From assembly GCF_000372725.1 (NCBI RefSeq), contig NW_005199109.1:32165-53156 (forward strand): 20,992 nt of DNA. The letters run 5' to 3'. A program made the translations under genes and the position numbers. This document shows, piece after piece, positions 1 through 8,720 of the stretch (its first letter is position 1; each line of letters opens with the position of its first letter). The notes under the pieces were generated by a model that made no database searches, was not told the origin of the DNA, and saw only the letters and a list, made by a program, of their open reading frames with translations. This DNA is from Emiliania huxleyi CCMP1516. Taxonomy: Eukaryota > Haptophyta > Isochrysidales > Noelaerhabdaceae.

Positions 1-615
1 CCCCCTCCCCCCATCCCTCTGCCTCCCATAGGGCAGGATAGCACTAGCATATGCGCCTAGTGCGCACACTGGGCCCACATAGATGTGACCCGCCCGCTCG
101 AGTGCGGCGTCCGGATGCTAGTGCTTGAGAAGACACCACAAACGCGGCACGGCCCGTTTTGGATGTCTGCGGAGATTCTGTCTTAGCACACACAGTGAGT
201 CATTCGGATTCGGAGTCATTCGATGGCCAGAGTGGTGAGTGCGATTGTGTGTTTGTCGGGAGGGAGGGGCAGGCTGCTCACCCACGTGCACCGGGCCAGT
301 GCTTGCACTTTGAATGCCGTGGGGCTCCTGCCCGTGTCCGGGCGTGGAGATGCGAGGGTCGCCCCCCCTTGCCCCACCACTTTGTGTGTGTGGAGAAAAC
401 TACCCGCTTACCTTACCCGTTATTCACTCCGGACAAAGACGGCGGCACGCACACGAGCTGCGGCCGTGCCGCCGTCATAGTGGCGAGGCGCGGGACCGTC
501 TGTGGCGAAGTGGGTCGCGTCCCTCGATTTTGTTCAACCCAGTACCACCCACTAACCCAGCATCCACACCCTTTACTAAAGGCTTTACGCTTTACCCGAC
601 AAACCTACCCGCTTC
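1..615. other. Gene-free left edge
   Basis: I see no supportable gene here. The stretch starts with C-rich runs and has several overlapping open frames on the plus strand with no recognisable domain, all rich in Arg, Pro and Cys as expected of chance frames in GC-rich DNA. Near 560-600 there are short TTTAC/GTAAA-like repeats just 3' of the neighbouring minus-strand glycosyltransferase gene, which may be its 3' untranslated region. Confidence 0.5.
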
Positions 616-618
616 CCT

Positions 619-1467
619 TTACCCCGGCTCCCCCGCCGGCGGCCCGATCGGCGGCAGCGCCACCGAGTGGACGTCCGGGTCGTAGTGCTTCCCTCCGAGC
701 GAGCGGACGACGTGCCTGTCGTCCGAGGTGTCCAGGCCGCGCGCCCGCCGCAGCAGCGCGATGGCGTCGCTAAAGGAGGACATGTACGTGCCCATGAAGG
801 CGGTCGCCTCGACGCACGTGAGCAGGTCGACCGCCGCGCGCTCGACGCTCGTGTGCCGCGCCTCGCCCTCCGCCTCTCTCTCCGCCTCTCCCCCCGCCGG
901 CTCGGGGATCGGCGCCGCGCCGCGCAGCCGGAGCGGGAAGCGGCGGCCGACCTCGCGGAGCGTGAGCGCGTTGTCGGTCGCGCAAAAGATGGGCAGCGGC
1001 GCGCGCTCCTCCAAGAAGGTGAAGAAGGCCTCGTCGGGCGTCCGGTCGCCAAACATGGCCGTGTGGTCGGTGCGGCGCATGTGCACCGCGACAAACGCTC
1101 CGCCGCACGCGGCGACGTTGGCTGCGGCGGCGGCGCGCACGGGCGGGAGCGGCGAGAGCGCGGCGTACATCGTCGCCTCGGTCTCCGTGTACTTGATGGA
1201 CGGGTGCGAGTCGTACACGGAGGCCTTCGCCGCTCCGCCGCCGGCGGCGAGCGCCTCGCGGTGCGCCGGCGGCAGTTCGCCGACCCCGTGCAGCATGACG
1301 ACTCCGGGAAGCGGCTCGAAGAGGTCCTCGAAGGGTGAGTCGCAGGCGGCACCGAGTCGCCACAGTACGACCAGCCGGCGGCCCCGCTGCACGGCCGCCT
1401 CGCGGTACGAGAGGACGGACCGGAGCTTGTTGCAGAGGCCGGCCTCGGCGCAGATGAAGTCGACCAT
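619..1467 (-). CDS. Fucosyltransferase-like GT-B glycosyltransferase
   Basis: This encodes about 282 residues from the ATG at 1467 to a TAA at 619-621. Three motifs in the right order identify the O-fucosyltransferase / alpha-1,6-fucosyltransferase superfamily. Near the N-terminus is GLCNKLRSVLSYREAA followed by GRRLVVLW (the family's G-L-x-N-x-L-R motif). In the middle is HMRRTDH (the H-x-R-R-T-D nucleotide-sugar-binding motif), then FCATDN. Near the C-terminus is VDLLTCVEATAFMGTYMSSFSDA, the family's D-L-L...G-T/S-x-x-S-S-F-S motif. Such enzymes move a sugar from a GDP-sugar onto protein or glycan in the secretory pathway; the exact acceptor cannot be read. No signal anchor is visible, and the coding frame continues upstream to a possible acceptor (CTTCCAG, about 1490), so a 5' exon carrying a membrane anchor may be missing. 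A dispersed repeat lies 202 bp upstream. Confidence 0.75.
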   Translation of the reverse strand: MVDFICAEAGLCNKLRSVLSYREAAVQRGRRLVVLWRLGAACDSPFEDLFEPLPGVVMLHGVGELPPAHREALAAGGGAAKASVYDSHPSIKYTETEATMYAALSPLPPVRAAAAANVAACGGAFVAVHMRRTDHTAMFGDRTPDEAFFTFLEERAPLPIFCATDNALTLREVGRRFPLRLRGAAPIPEPAGGEAEREAEGEARHTSVERAAVDLLTCVEATAFMGTYMSSFSDAIALLRRARGLDTSDDRHVVRSLGGKHYDPDVHSVALPPIGPPAGEPG

Positions 1468-1668
1468 CACGAGCGCGGGAGAGGTGCGGTCTGGAAGCAG
1501 AAGCGCTCAATCGTGGAAGGGCCGGCGTCGGATGCCTGAGCACGACGCTCGTGAAGACTGCCGTGTGCGGGCAGTCGAGCCCGGCCGAGCGGGGTCGCCT
1601 CGCCACCCCACTCGGCGCTTGGATCTTACGCGTAGCTCTCGTTTCTTTTTGAGAGGCGGCCACGAAAC

Positions 1669-1855
1669 TGCCTTTCGGGGCCCAGAGATAAAACTTCTGA
1701 TGCCACGCGTGACCTAGTAGTGTCCCCAGCTATGGGCGTGTCCACGTTGGAGCCAGGTGTGGTGTGGGCGCGAGAATAGCTCCGCCGTTCATGGAGGCAA
1801 CCGATGCGAGTGCCGAGTCGACTGGTGTGTGTCGTCGTGGTTTCGTATCAAGAAT
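1669..1855 (-). repeat. Dispersed repeat, copy 1 (187 bp)
   Basis: This segment is nearly identical to 15148-15327. I count two substitutions (1714-region CACGCG versus CATGCG, and GGGCGCG versus GGACGCG) and one 7-bp indel (TGCCGAG present only here). It has no obvious terminal inverted repeats of its own and no clear target duplication at this copy. It is placed 202 bp upstream of the start of the minus-strand glycosyltransferase gene. Read on the minus strand it contains a short upstream frame beginning MNGGAILA. It could be a short interspersed element, a transposon fragment or a shared promoter/5' leader; the family is unknown to me. Confidence 0.85.
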
Positions 1856-2918
1856 ACTCACTCACACGCACCCTCTGTGCTCTGAGAAAGCTGCTGGATG
1901 CCGGAAGAAGAAGGACTGTCAGTGACACTCTGATCTTTGTCAGGTCACTGGTCAGGTGCCAACCAATGCAGTGACAGGCTCTGACCCCGCTCTGGGGGGA
2001 GGCGGGGGCCCTGGAGGGTATCCATGCGGGGGGGAGATGGGGTCCCATGGCCCGCCGCAGGCGCCGATTTTTTCGGGACTTTTTTCTTTTTTGCGCGATT
2101 TTTTACTTGTTTCATGGGAATTCGCTGTACTTGCAGCATGCTATCACGCCTTGCGACAGCCTGTCGGCGCTGCTGACCGTGCCATGCTGCACAATTGACC
2201 ACCTGCATAGCTCGCGGCCTTAGTATCAAGCATTCAGTGACGACCTGATCCTACGGTCAGTAGGAAGGTGTCCTTCTATCGTGTGCACGCTTCTGACGCA
2301 ATGCGCGTCACAGACTGCCTCGGCGACTGGCTGCTGGCACTCTCGAGGCTATGCCTACACAGCCTCGCGCGCATGGGCAGTCAAGAGGGACCACGCACCT
2401 TCTCAGGACAGCGCCAGTGCCTCTCTCTTGGACCGGCAAACGTGGTGGTCTCGTGTCACCAATGTGGGACCAGTGCGGCATCGCGCCATCGACAGCTCTG
2501 AACTGCGCCTCACCACTGACCGGGAAGGCCGCCAAGTGGGCCAGCACCGGTCACACATTGTGGCAGCAGTCAGCAGTTGTCTGATAGCTAGAGCAGCAGC
2601 GTCAGGGTCGCAGGGTCGGATCGTGTCAAGCCTCTCGCCCGGCCGGCCACGTGCAGACGTCGGCCTGTCTGCTGTCTGGAGTGATCTGTCGGCGGTCAGT
2701 ACGACCGATCAGGTCGGAGTTTCCTGATGGTTGGAGGGTCTATCTGTATGTACTCCTCGAGATCTTTCCAAATCTGCCCTCTGATTAACCTAGCTTAATC
2801 GGAAAGTCGGTGCTAGTAGAGACTAGTAGAGCCGGGGCCCCGTTTCCGCACTGCGGCGCGGCGCACGGTGCCTCCGGGGGCCCCCGCCTCCCCCCAGAGT
2901 GACCCCGCCACAAGCGTG
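1856..2918. other. Intergenic region without recognisable gene
   Basis: About 1 kb between the dispersed repeat and the 3' end of the ankyrin/U-box gene. Several overlapping frames of 60-150 codons exist on both strands but none shows a domain, a balanced composition or a splice-site context that I can support. T-rich runs occur around 2068-2105. No RNA gene was recognised. Confidence 0.4.
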
Positions 2919-4249
2919 TCAGCTGCGAGCGGTTTCCTGCCACTGTCGGATCACCCGGCGGAGTGTGTGGTTTGGGAAGAGCCGAGTGAACTCTAGCTCC
3001 TCGCCGGTCAGCGGGCTCGTCGACTTGGTCGCGAGCCAGCGCTCGATCGCCGTCCGCTCGTACGACTGCCCGTCCGCCGCCATCACCGGGTCACTCATGA
3101 CCTCGGTCGTGATTGGGCAGACGAAGTCGGCCGGCGGCTCCTCCTCCTCCACCGAAAGCGGCCTCTCTGCAGCCAAAGAGGACGACGCTTGCTCGTCGGG
3201 CGCCCGCCTTTCCTCCTCCAGCCTCGCGCTCTCCTCGAGCGCCGCCGCCAACTCCGCCATCTCTCCCGCCGTCAGCGCTGCCTCATCCTCGGGCTCCCGC
3301 GAAGGCCCAGCGCCTCCACCGCCGCCCTTCCCCTTCTTCTTCTTCTTCTTGCCCTTCTTGCTCTCCTTGTCGCGCCCGCCCGCCTCCTTCTCCGCCTCCT
3401 CCTCCGCCAGCAGCGCCTCGGCATGCCGCCTCGCCTCCGCCTCCGCCGCCGCTCTCTCCGCCTCCCTCCACGCTGCCTCCACCTCCGCCGCCGCCGCCGC
3501 ATGCTCCTCGAGGGCGCGCACGCACTCGGCGTGGCCCTTTTCCTTGGCCATCTGCAGCGCGGACTTGCCGCTCGCAGCGCGCGCCGTCGTGTCTGCGCCC
3601 GCCCGCAGCAGGCGGAGCACGACAGCGGCGTGGCCGTAGCCGGCGGCGCCCATCAGCGCGGTGCCCCCCATGCTATTCTGCTCGTCAACCTCCGCGCCGC
3701 GCTGCAGCAGCAGGTCGACCACCCGCTCGTGGCCCTCCTGGGCGGCGCCCATCAGCGCGGTGCCGCCTCGGCTGCCATGCTTGTTGATCTCCGCGCCGCG
3801 CTGCAGCAGCAGCTCGACCACCCGCTCATTGCCGTTGGTGGCGGCGTCCATCAGCGCGGTGCCGCCTCTGCTGTCCTGCTGGTTGATCTCTGCGCCGCGC
3901 TGAAGCAGCGAGTCGACCACCCGCTCGTGACCGTTAGTGGCGGCGCTCATCAACGCGGTGTAGCCTTCGCCGTTCTGCATGTTGATCTCCGCGCCGTGCT
4001 GCAGCAGCAGCTCGACCACCCGCTCGTGGCCGTGGAGGGCGGCGCCCGTCAGCGCAGTGCCGCCGATGCTGTTCTGCTGGTTGATATACGCGCCGCGCTG
4101 CAGCAACAGCTCGACCATTCGCTCGTGGCCAAGCTGGGCGGCGCACATCAGCGCGGTGACGCCGCTCCCATTGCCTACCACGGAAGTCGCGTTGACCCGC
4201 CCGCCGCTGTCGAGCCACGCCAGCAGCCCCGTCTCGTCGCCGTCAATAG
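2919..4249 (-). CDS. Ankyrin-repeat / U-box E3 ubiquitin ligase
   Basis: This exon is read from about 4249 to the TGA at 2919-2921. It holds about seven 33-residue ankyrin repeats, most with the core GGTALM.AA..GHERVVELLLQRGAEIN. Next comes an Ala/Glu-rich likely coiled coil, then a Lys-rich linker (KKGKKKKKKGKGGGGG). A C-terminal U-box of about 70 residues completes the protein: DFVCPITTEVMSDPV, DGQSYERTAIERW and SPLTGEEL are the canonical landmarks. U-boxes recruit E2 enzymes, so this is a probable E3 ligase using ankyrin repeats to bind substrate. The frame stays open to 4328 but has no ATG before the first repeat, so the start must lie in an upstream exon. The neighbouring ankyrin block at 4354-4834 is the likely source, through a GTGAGC...CAG intron. 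The U-box end is complete, and I am sure of both domains. Confidence 0.85.
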
Positions 4250-4353
4250 CTGCTGTCACGGCCGAAGAAGCCGCGGCCGTCGATCCCGCCGCCGCCTCGC
4301 CCGAGGATGCGCCGCCCGCGCCGCCCACCGCCGCCTCGCGCTGGCCCGCTCAC
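4250..4353 (-). other. Predicted intron joining the two ankyrin blocks
   Basis: On the minus strand a good donor (GCAGAG then GTGAGC, exon ending at 4354) and an acceptor (GTGACAGCAG, exon resuming at 4249) bound 104 nt. Removal joins the upstream frame that is open from 4810 to the frame of the U-box protein (split codon G + CT). The prediction rests only on splice-site appearance and frame; transcript data would settle it. Confidence 0.4.
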
Positions 4354-4834
4354 CTCTGCGACGTGCTGCCGGAAGGCCTCGACGCACGCGGCGTGGCCCT
4401 TCTCCTTGGCATACTGCAGCGCGGACGCCGTTCTTACAGCACAGCGCCGCATCTGTGCCCGCCCGCAGCAGGCGGAGCACGACGGCGGGGTGGCCGTGGC
4501 TGGCGGCGCTCATCAGCGCGGTGCCGCCTCGGCTGCCCTGCTTGTTGATCTCCGCCCCGTGATGCAGCAGCAGCTCGACCACCCGCTCGTGGCCGTTGTA
4601 GGCGGCGGTCATCAGCGCGGTGACGCCGTCGCTGTTCTGCATGTTGATCTCCGCGCCGCGCTGCAGCAGCAGCTCGACCACTCGCTCGTGGCCTTTGGTG
4701 GCAGCGTACATCAGCGCGGTGCTGCCATCGCTGCTCTGCTGGTTGATCTCCGCGCCTCGCTGCAGCAGCAGCTCCACCACTCGCTCGTGGCCAAACTGGG
4801 CGGCGCGCATCAGCGCGGAGAGGCCGCTCCATTG
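4354..4834 (-). CDS. Upstream ankyrin block, possible 5' exon or decayed duplicate
   Basis: Four clear ankyrin repeats (cores SALMRAAQFGHERVVELLLQRG, GSTALMYAATKGHERVV, GVTALMTAAYNGHERVV, GGTALMSAASHGHPAVV) are very close to those of the U-box protein next door. A fifth repeat is recognisable only in another frame (SALQYAKEKGHAACVEAF). Compared with the downstream copy, two bases are missing between GGC and TCC near 4427. One base is missing in GGCAATGG-AGC near 4833. The block is therefore a tandem duplicate of the array start (shared motif GTAGGCAATGG) that has picked up frame breaks. Either it is a pseudogenised duplicate, or it is the real 5' exon of the U-box gene with its tail read in the shifted frame and spliced through the intron above. 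Confidence 0.6.
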
Positions 4835-4835
4835 C

Positions 4836-5571
4836 CTACGTGGCCGTCCGAAGTGGCTTCAGGTTCGCTCGACACGCTAGTCGAGCGGTTGGCGAGGCTA
4901 GTAGTGGCCATAGTCTGGTCCCCTAGGGGGTCGATGGGTCGGCGCGCGCCCTCCTTCCCAAGCCGCGCCGGCCGCTGCGCGCGCCGCTTCGGCGTCGGGC
5001 CAGAATCCAGGGCTGTGGCTGGGAAGGCGAGGCGAGCCGAGCCAGCCACCCACCGTCTCGTACACCGCAAGCCACGCACTTCTGCACGTCGCGACGGCCG
5101 CGTCGTGCAAATCCCAAGTGACTTCACCCCATTGCGTCTAGGCCCGTGGGGTGCGTTGGTCTTTCGTATTTCTTTTTTCGTGCTGGGGCCCTAGAGGAAT
5201 CCTCGGACGACCCCTGACGTTGCGAGCGGCACTGCGATCACGCTGCATGGCTCGCACTCGGTCGATGGACGATGGGAGGCGAGCTTGCGAGAGTCACACA
5301 CGACACACACGAGCCGACAGGGACACAGACACAGACACAGACATAGACACACACACTGCGCTCCCCTCAGCGGGCAGGGAGGCGCGAGCCCGACGGAGTC
5401 TGGTGGCGGGGGCCCACGCAGCCAGCCCCTGCACTGACATGGTTGGTGCTAAGCCGCCGCCGCCGCTCGCTCTCGAACTGCGTCGCGCTGCTGCCCGTTC
5501 CCGGACGGAGCGCAGAGCGCGATTTTGGTGGCCAGGGCCTTGCCTGAAGGGGGGCGGGGCAGGGGGGGGAG
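4836..5571. other. Intergenic region, with a short candidate 5' exon
   Basis: A minus-strand frame beginning MATTSLANRSTS near 4912 leads into the start of the upstream ankyrin block (ending DGHVGNG) and could be its first coding exon, but a frame break follows. A microsatellite of ACAGAC units fills 5322-5356. Nothing else is recognisable. Confidence 0.35.
5322..5356. repeat. (ACAGAC)n / (AC)n microsatellite
   Basis: Imperfect ACAGAC hexamers grade into an AC dinucleotide run. Confidence 0.8.
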
Positions 5572-5942
5572 TAGAGCTGTCAAACGTTAAGAGCTGAACA
5601 GTGTTGCTAGTGTTAACAGTAACAACAGAACAACAGTGGGGCTCCCCAACAACAGTAGCTAACGTTAGGCCAGCTGAACAACAATAAGGAAGGCCTGGCA
5701 GTGACCCACGACGATCTCCAGCGTCCAGTGCGGGTAATACCCGAAAATACCTGGAAAACCCCAGGTATTTTCGGGTTTTACCCGGGTTTTTTTGCATTTT
5801 CTGCTTGCTGGCCACTGAACAACAGTAACAACAGTAACAAACAGTAACAGCTTGGGCTGGGGAGAACACTTGAACAACGTTGAGGATTTTCAGCCAACAA
5901 TAGTGCAACTGTTAGGCCCAAAGTTAACGTTTGACAGCTCTA
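5572..5942. mobile_element. hAT-type MITE, 371 bp
   Basis: Both ends carry the same 19-bp perfect terminal inverted repeat (TAGAGCTGTCAAACGTTAA at 5572-5590 and its complement at 5924-5942). The element is flanked on each side by the identical 8-bp direct repeat GGGGGGAG (5564-5571 and 5943-5950), which reads as a target-site duplication. An 8-bp duplication and a TIR of the TAGRGCTGTCAAA type are characteristic of hAT elements. The inside is AT-richer than its surroundings, has many AACAACAGT/AACAGTAAC subterminal motifs, and no transposase frame, so it is non-autonomous. A perfect 15-bp hairpin stem lies at its centre. Confidence 0.85.
5740..5775. repeat. Central 15-bp hairpin in the MITE
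   Basis: CCCGAAAATACCTGG (5740-5754) is the perfect complement of CCAGGTATTTTCGGG (5761-5775), with a six-base loop AAAACC. Flanking GGGTA/TACCC bases nearly extend the stem. Confidence 0.9.
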
Positions 5943-6131
5943 GGGGGGAGCGAAGATGAGGACATCACCGAGCGGGTGGAGCTGCCGGGAAGGTGGTGGG
6001 CGGGGCATGGATGCACCTCAAATACGAGCGAGTAGCGGGAAGACCGCCCGCTACGGCTTTACTCCGGCGGGAGAGCGTGCTCCCCCCTGCGTCGTCCGTC
6101 GAGAGCAGCCGCCGCGCGTGCTGCAGCGCCG

Positions 6132-6300
6132 GCAAGACCCAAAAGATGTGCGAAAGCAAGACCCAAAACATGTGCGAAAGCAAGAGACCCAAAACATGTG
6201 CTAACCCTAACCCTAACCCTAACCCTAACCCTAACCCTAACCCTAACCCTAACCCTAACCCTAACCCTAACCCTAACCCTAACCCAAAACAAGTGCGAAA
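6132..6300. repeat. 24-bp tandem repeat interrupted by telomeric array
   Basis: Units of GCAAGACCCAAAACATGTGC + GAAA run at 6132-6155, 6156-6179 and 6180-6200. The third is cut short after ACATGTG. A partial fourth unit (CCCAAAACAAGTGCGAAAG) resumes at 6283. The telomeric array sits exactly between units three and four. Confidence 0.85.
6201..6285 (-). repeat. Interstitial telomeric array (TTAGGG)14
   Basis: Fourteen uninterrupted CCCTAA hexamers on the plus strand (TTAGGG on the minus strand) without a visible mismatch. TTAGGG is the telomere unit of haptophytes, animals, fungi and others. As it lies inside the window with unique sequence on both sides it is interstitial here. Confidence 0.95.
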
Positions 6301-6314
6301 GGGAGAGCCACACG

Positions 6315-6329
6315 CCCCCCCCCCCCCCC
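6315..6329. repeat. Poly-C run (15 nt)
   Basis: Fifteen consecutive cytosines followed by further C-rich sequence; possible site of sequencing-length error. Confidence 0.9.
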
Positions 6330-6495
6330 ACTCCCTCTCCCCGCCGAGGATCGACACGACACTCACCCAGTACTACACTCATGCGAACCGAGCGGTACTC
6401 ATGCGGCACGTGACTTGCGTCGCGGGAGCGGGCACGAATCGCAGAACTTGTGCGGGGGCTTTCTCAGGGGGCAAGGTCCAAGGAATCGCGCGATT

Positions 6496-7548
6496 TCAAA
6501 GTAGTCGTTGTTGAACGTCTCGCGCTCCCTTTTTCACGCAAGTGGGAAGATGAACGATCTGGATCTCGCGGCCGCTGCTCTGACTGGTGCGGATCTGCAT
6601 GAGATAGTCTCGCAGTGCAGCTGCCGGTCGGAAGTCGGATGCGTTCATGTAGTACACGCCAACCACATCGCCCGCCGTCCAAGTCGCTGCCACTTGGTTA
6701 AGTCCACTGCCTCGCTCGCACTTGCTCAAGCCGTCCACGGCCAGGAAGGCTTTCAGCCGCAGCGCTGCCTCATCGATAGACCAACAGCACTGAAGCTGGC
6801 GCTTGCTGTTCTCGGCTTTCTCGGCCCAGTAATTCATGTTGGATTTGGAGCGGCATGCGTGTCGACGCACGTTGACACGCATGCGCACATGCTGCTCAAT
6901 GGTGTCGTTGCACCTGGGGTAGCGCTTCGGATGCGTGAGATGCCACGTGTCGAAGGGGCTCGCACAGAACGGCTCTCTTCTCACTCGTGCGCTGAGCATC
7001 AAGCCAACGCCAACACTGCAGTAGGTGGCGAGTGGTAGGTCGTGCCTCACAAGCGTGGATGGAACAGCTGCAGGCGCTGGTTGCAGCTGTCTCTGCAAGC
7101 ACTTGGCGACATACCTCGTTGTTTTGTTTGCAAAGTGCTTGGAGTTCAGAGGTTGGCTGCTGCTCGGTAGCCTGGCCGAGCGTCGCTTTCTGCTCAGGGT
7201 AGCAGCTTCTGCTTGCAATTGCGGCAAATGCGCAACTGCTGCTTGGTTGACCTCGCACAAATGGTGGCAATCGATGGCCCGAACGAGCAGCCCGTCATTG
7301 TTGAAGCGATCGCAGATCGACATGTAATCGTGTAGCCCTGCGGCAGCGCAAAGACGATGCGGTGAGAACATGAGCAGCAAGAGGAGTGGCGAGGAGCGGG
7401 CATCGCTGGCTCGGGCGGGCGGGGTGCTGCGAGGCGCGCTGGCGAAGATGCGCGGACTGCGGGGAAGGATGCTGGCGTCTTCGGGCGCGAGCAGGGCGGG
7501 CGAGGAGGCGGGCGGCGCGGCAAGCGCGAGCGGACGAGGAAAGTGCAT
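6496..7548 (-). CDS. Hypothetical protein, unrecognised family
   Basis: About 350 residues from the ATG at 7548 to TGA at 6496-6498. I do not recognise it. It looks genuinely coding, because the amino-acid mix is balanced and unlike the Arg/Pro-rich chance frames around it. The N-terminus is Ala/Pro/Ser-rich and ends in a hydrophobic stretch (PLLLLLMF, about residue 55-60) that could be a signal anchor. The rest is soluble-looking with many cysteines, for example SICDRF, DCHHLC and QLQCCWSIDEA. The C-terminal part GDVVGVYYMNASDFRPAAALRDYL resembles a folded domain, but I cannot name it. A second in-frame ATG at about residue 60 is an alternative start. No intron is needed to read it. Confidence 0.55.
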   Translation of the reverse strand: MHFPRPLALAAPPASSPALLAPEDASILPRSPRIFASAPRSTPPARASDARSSPLLLLLMFSPHRLCAAAGLHDYMSICDRFNNDGLLVRAIDCHHLCEVNQAAVAHLPQLQAEAATLSRKRRSARLPSSSQPLNSKHFANKTTRYVAKCLQRQLQPAPAAVPSTLVRHDLPLATYCSVGVGLMLSARVRREPFCASPFDTWHLTHPKRYPRCNDTIEQHVRMRVNVRRHACRSKSNMNYWAEKAENSKRQLQCCWSIDEAALRLKAFLAVDGLSKCERGSGLNQVAATWTAGDVVGVYYMNASDFRPAAALRDYLMQIRTSQSSGREIQIVHLPTCVKKGARDVQQRLL

Positions 7549-7904
7549 GGTATGCCTCGTGTGGATGTCAGGCAAAGGCCGTCGGGGAACGTGGGTACCC
7601 GGGTACTATTTTCAATCACTAGCTGCGGGGCTCGCTAAACGCTCGCCGAGCTCCATGCTGTGCAACACCACCTCCTCACTAATCGTCAGGGGCGGCGGCG
7701 AGGCGCGAGGCGGTGGCGGCGGTGGTGCGGGCGGCGGGATGACAGGGGAGGCGGCGGGATTGACAGGGGAGGCGGCGGCCACGAGCGGAGCGGCGCGAGA
7801 AGGGGGGGGGGGGGCGGCGAGGCGCCGGTGAGCGAGGCGCCCGCGCCATCAGAGGGACGCGCCGCTGCGAGATGGAGGGCGGCGGTGACGGAGGCGAGGC
7901 GCGA

Positions 7905-7939
<35 letters not shown>

Positions 7940-8577
7940 ACGGCGGCACCGAGTCTCGGTGAGCGGCGGCGGGAGGAGGAGCAGCGGCGGCGCTCGCTCG
8001 CTGTTGACGGGATTGCTTTTGAGCCTGGGAGCCCATGCCACTGCGACCGGCGTGCCCGGGAACGGAGATCGCGCGCGCGCCGCCACTCACGACGCGCGCG
8101 CGATCTTCGCGGAGTCGGGTCCCCAGAGGGAAGCGGTCTTCTCGGCCGACGTCCAGCGGCGCGCAAGGAAGCAGGCGCAGCGGAGGCGGCCTAGCACCGG
8201 CTCGGCGCCGGGCGGTTGCGCTGCCCGCGAGCCGCGTCCTGAGCCTCGGTAGCGCGCTGCGCGGCGCGGCGCTCGCGCTGCTGCGGTGCCGAGAGCGGCA
8301 TGATGGTTTGCCAGCTGAAGCTCGAGACTCCTCGGGTCCGCGAATTCCGCTGGTCACGGGTAAACGGCGGACAACGGGGGAGCAATATATCTTTAGAAAA
8401 AGAGCGCCTTCTATCGAGGTCTCGCGGGGCGGCAATTTTTCGTTTTTCACCGACGTGGTTCCATCAATCACACCTGGTTTAGCCCAGCCTTGATGTCTGT
8501 TCTGCATATGTGCAGTTGGGAGTTGCCCGAGCTGCTGACTCGTGACTGGGCCTCCATACTTACTCCCTTAATGTAAA
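7549..8577. other. GC-rich low-complexity region
   Basis: About 1 kb dominated by GGC/GCC runs, including a perfect (GGC)n tract at 7905-7938 and a 10-12 base G run near 7803. Long open frames exist on both strands but are pure Ala/Gly/Pro/Arg or Ser-rich and look like by-products of composition. The first 100-200 bp may hold the promoter of the minus-strand hypothetical gene, but no motif stands out. Confidence 0.5.
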
Positions 8578-8669
8578 TAAATAAATAAATAAAACGGACA
8601 CCTCTACTAGGAGATGGGTAAAAAGGAACAGGTCCCCGCCCTTGCGATTTTTGTGCAGGGTTCTTTGTG
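8578..8669 (-). repeat. Retroelement 3' end with (TTTA)n tail, copy 1
   Basis: Read on the minus strand the segment contains GGGCGGGGAC, TGTTCCT, CCCATCTC, AGAG and CCGTTTTATTTATTTATTT in that order. The same words in the same order and spacing occur at 19679-19770. A conserved 3' untranslated end finishing in a short tandem tail is typical of non-LTR retrotransposons (LINEs and their SINEs). Confidence 0.65.
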
Positions 8670-8720
8670 GGTGTGGTCGGCGACTAGCCGGGGTCGTCCT
8701 CCCGAGATGGGGGACTAGCA

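Noticed and set aside
3189..4562. Long plus-strand open frame of about 450 codons across the ankyrin region
   Set aside because: It is the complement of the ankyrin repeats; the repeated codons keep the antisense frame open. The minus strand shows canonical ankyrin and U-box motifs.
5088..5600. CRISPR-like or direct-repeat array
   Set aside because: Only simple ACAGAC/AC microsatellite; no regular spacers, and the genome is eukaryotic.
7686..8507. Minus-strand open frame of about 270 codons upstream of the hypothetical gene
   Set aside because: Mostly Arg/Ser/Pro/Ala low complexity from GGC-rich DNA; no domain or splice logic.
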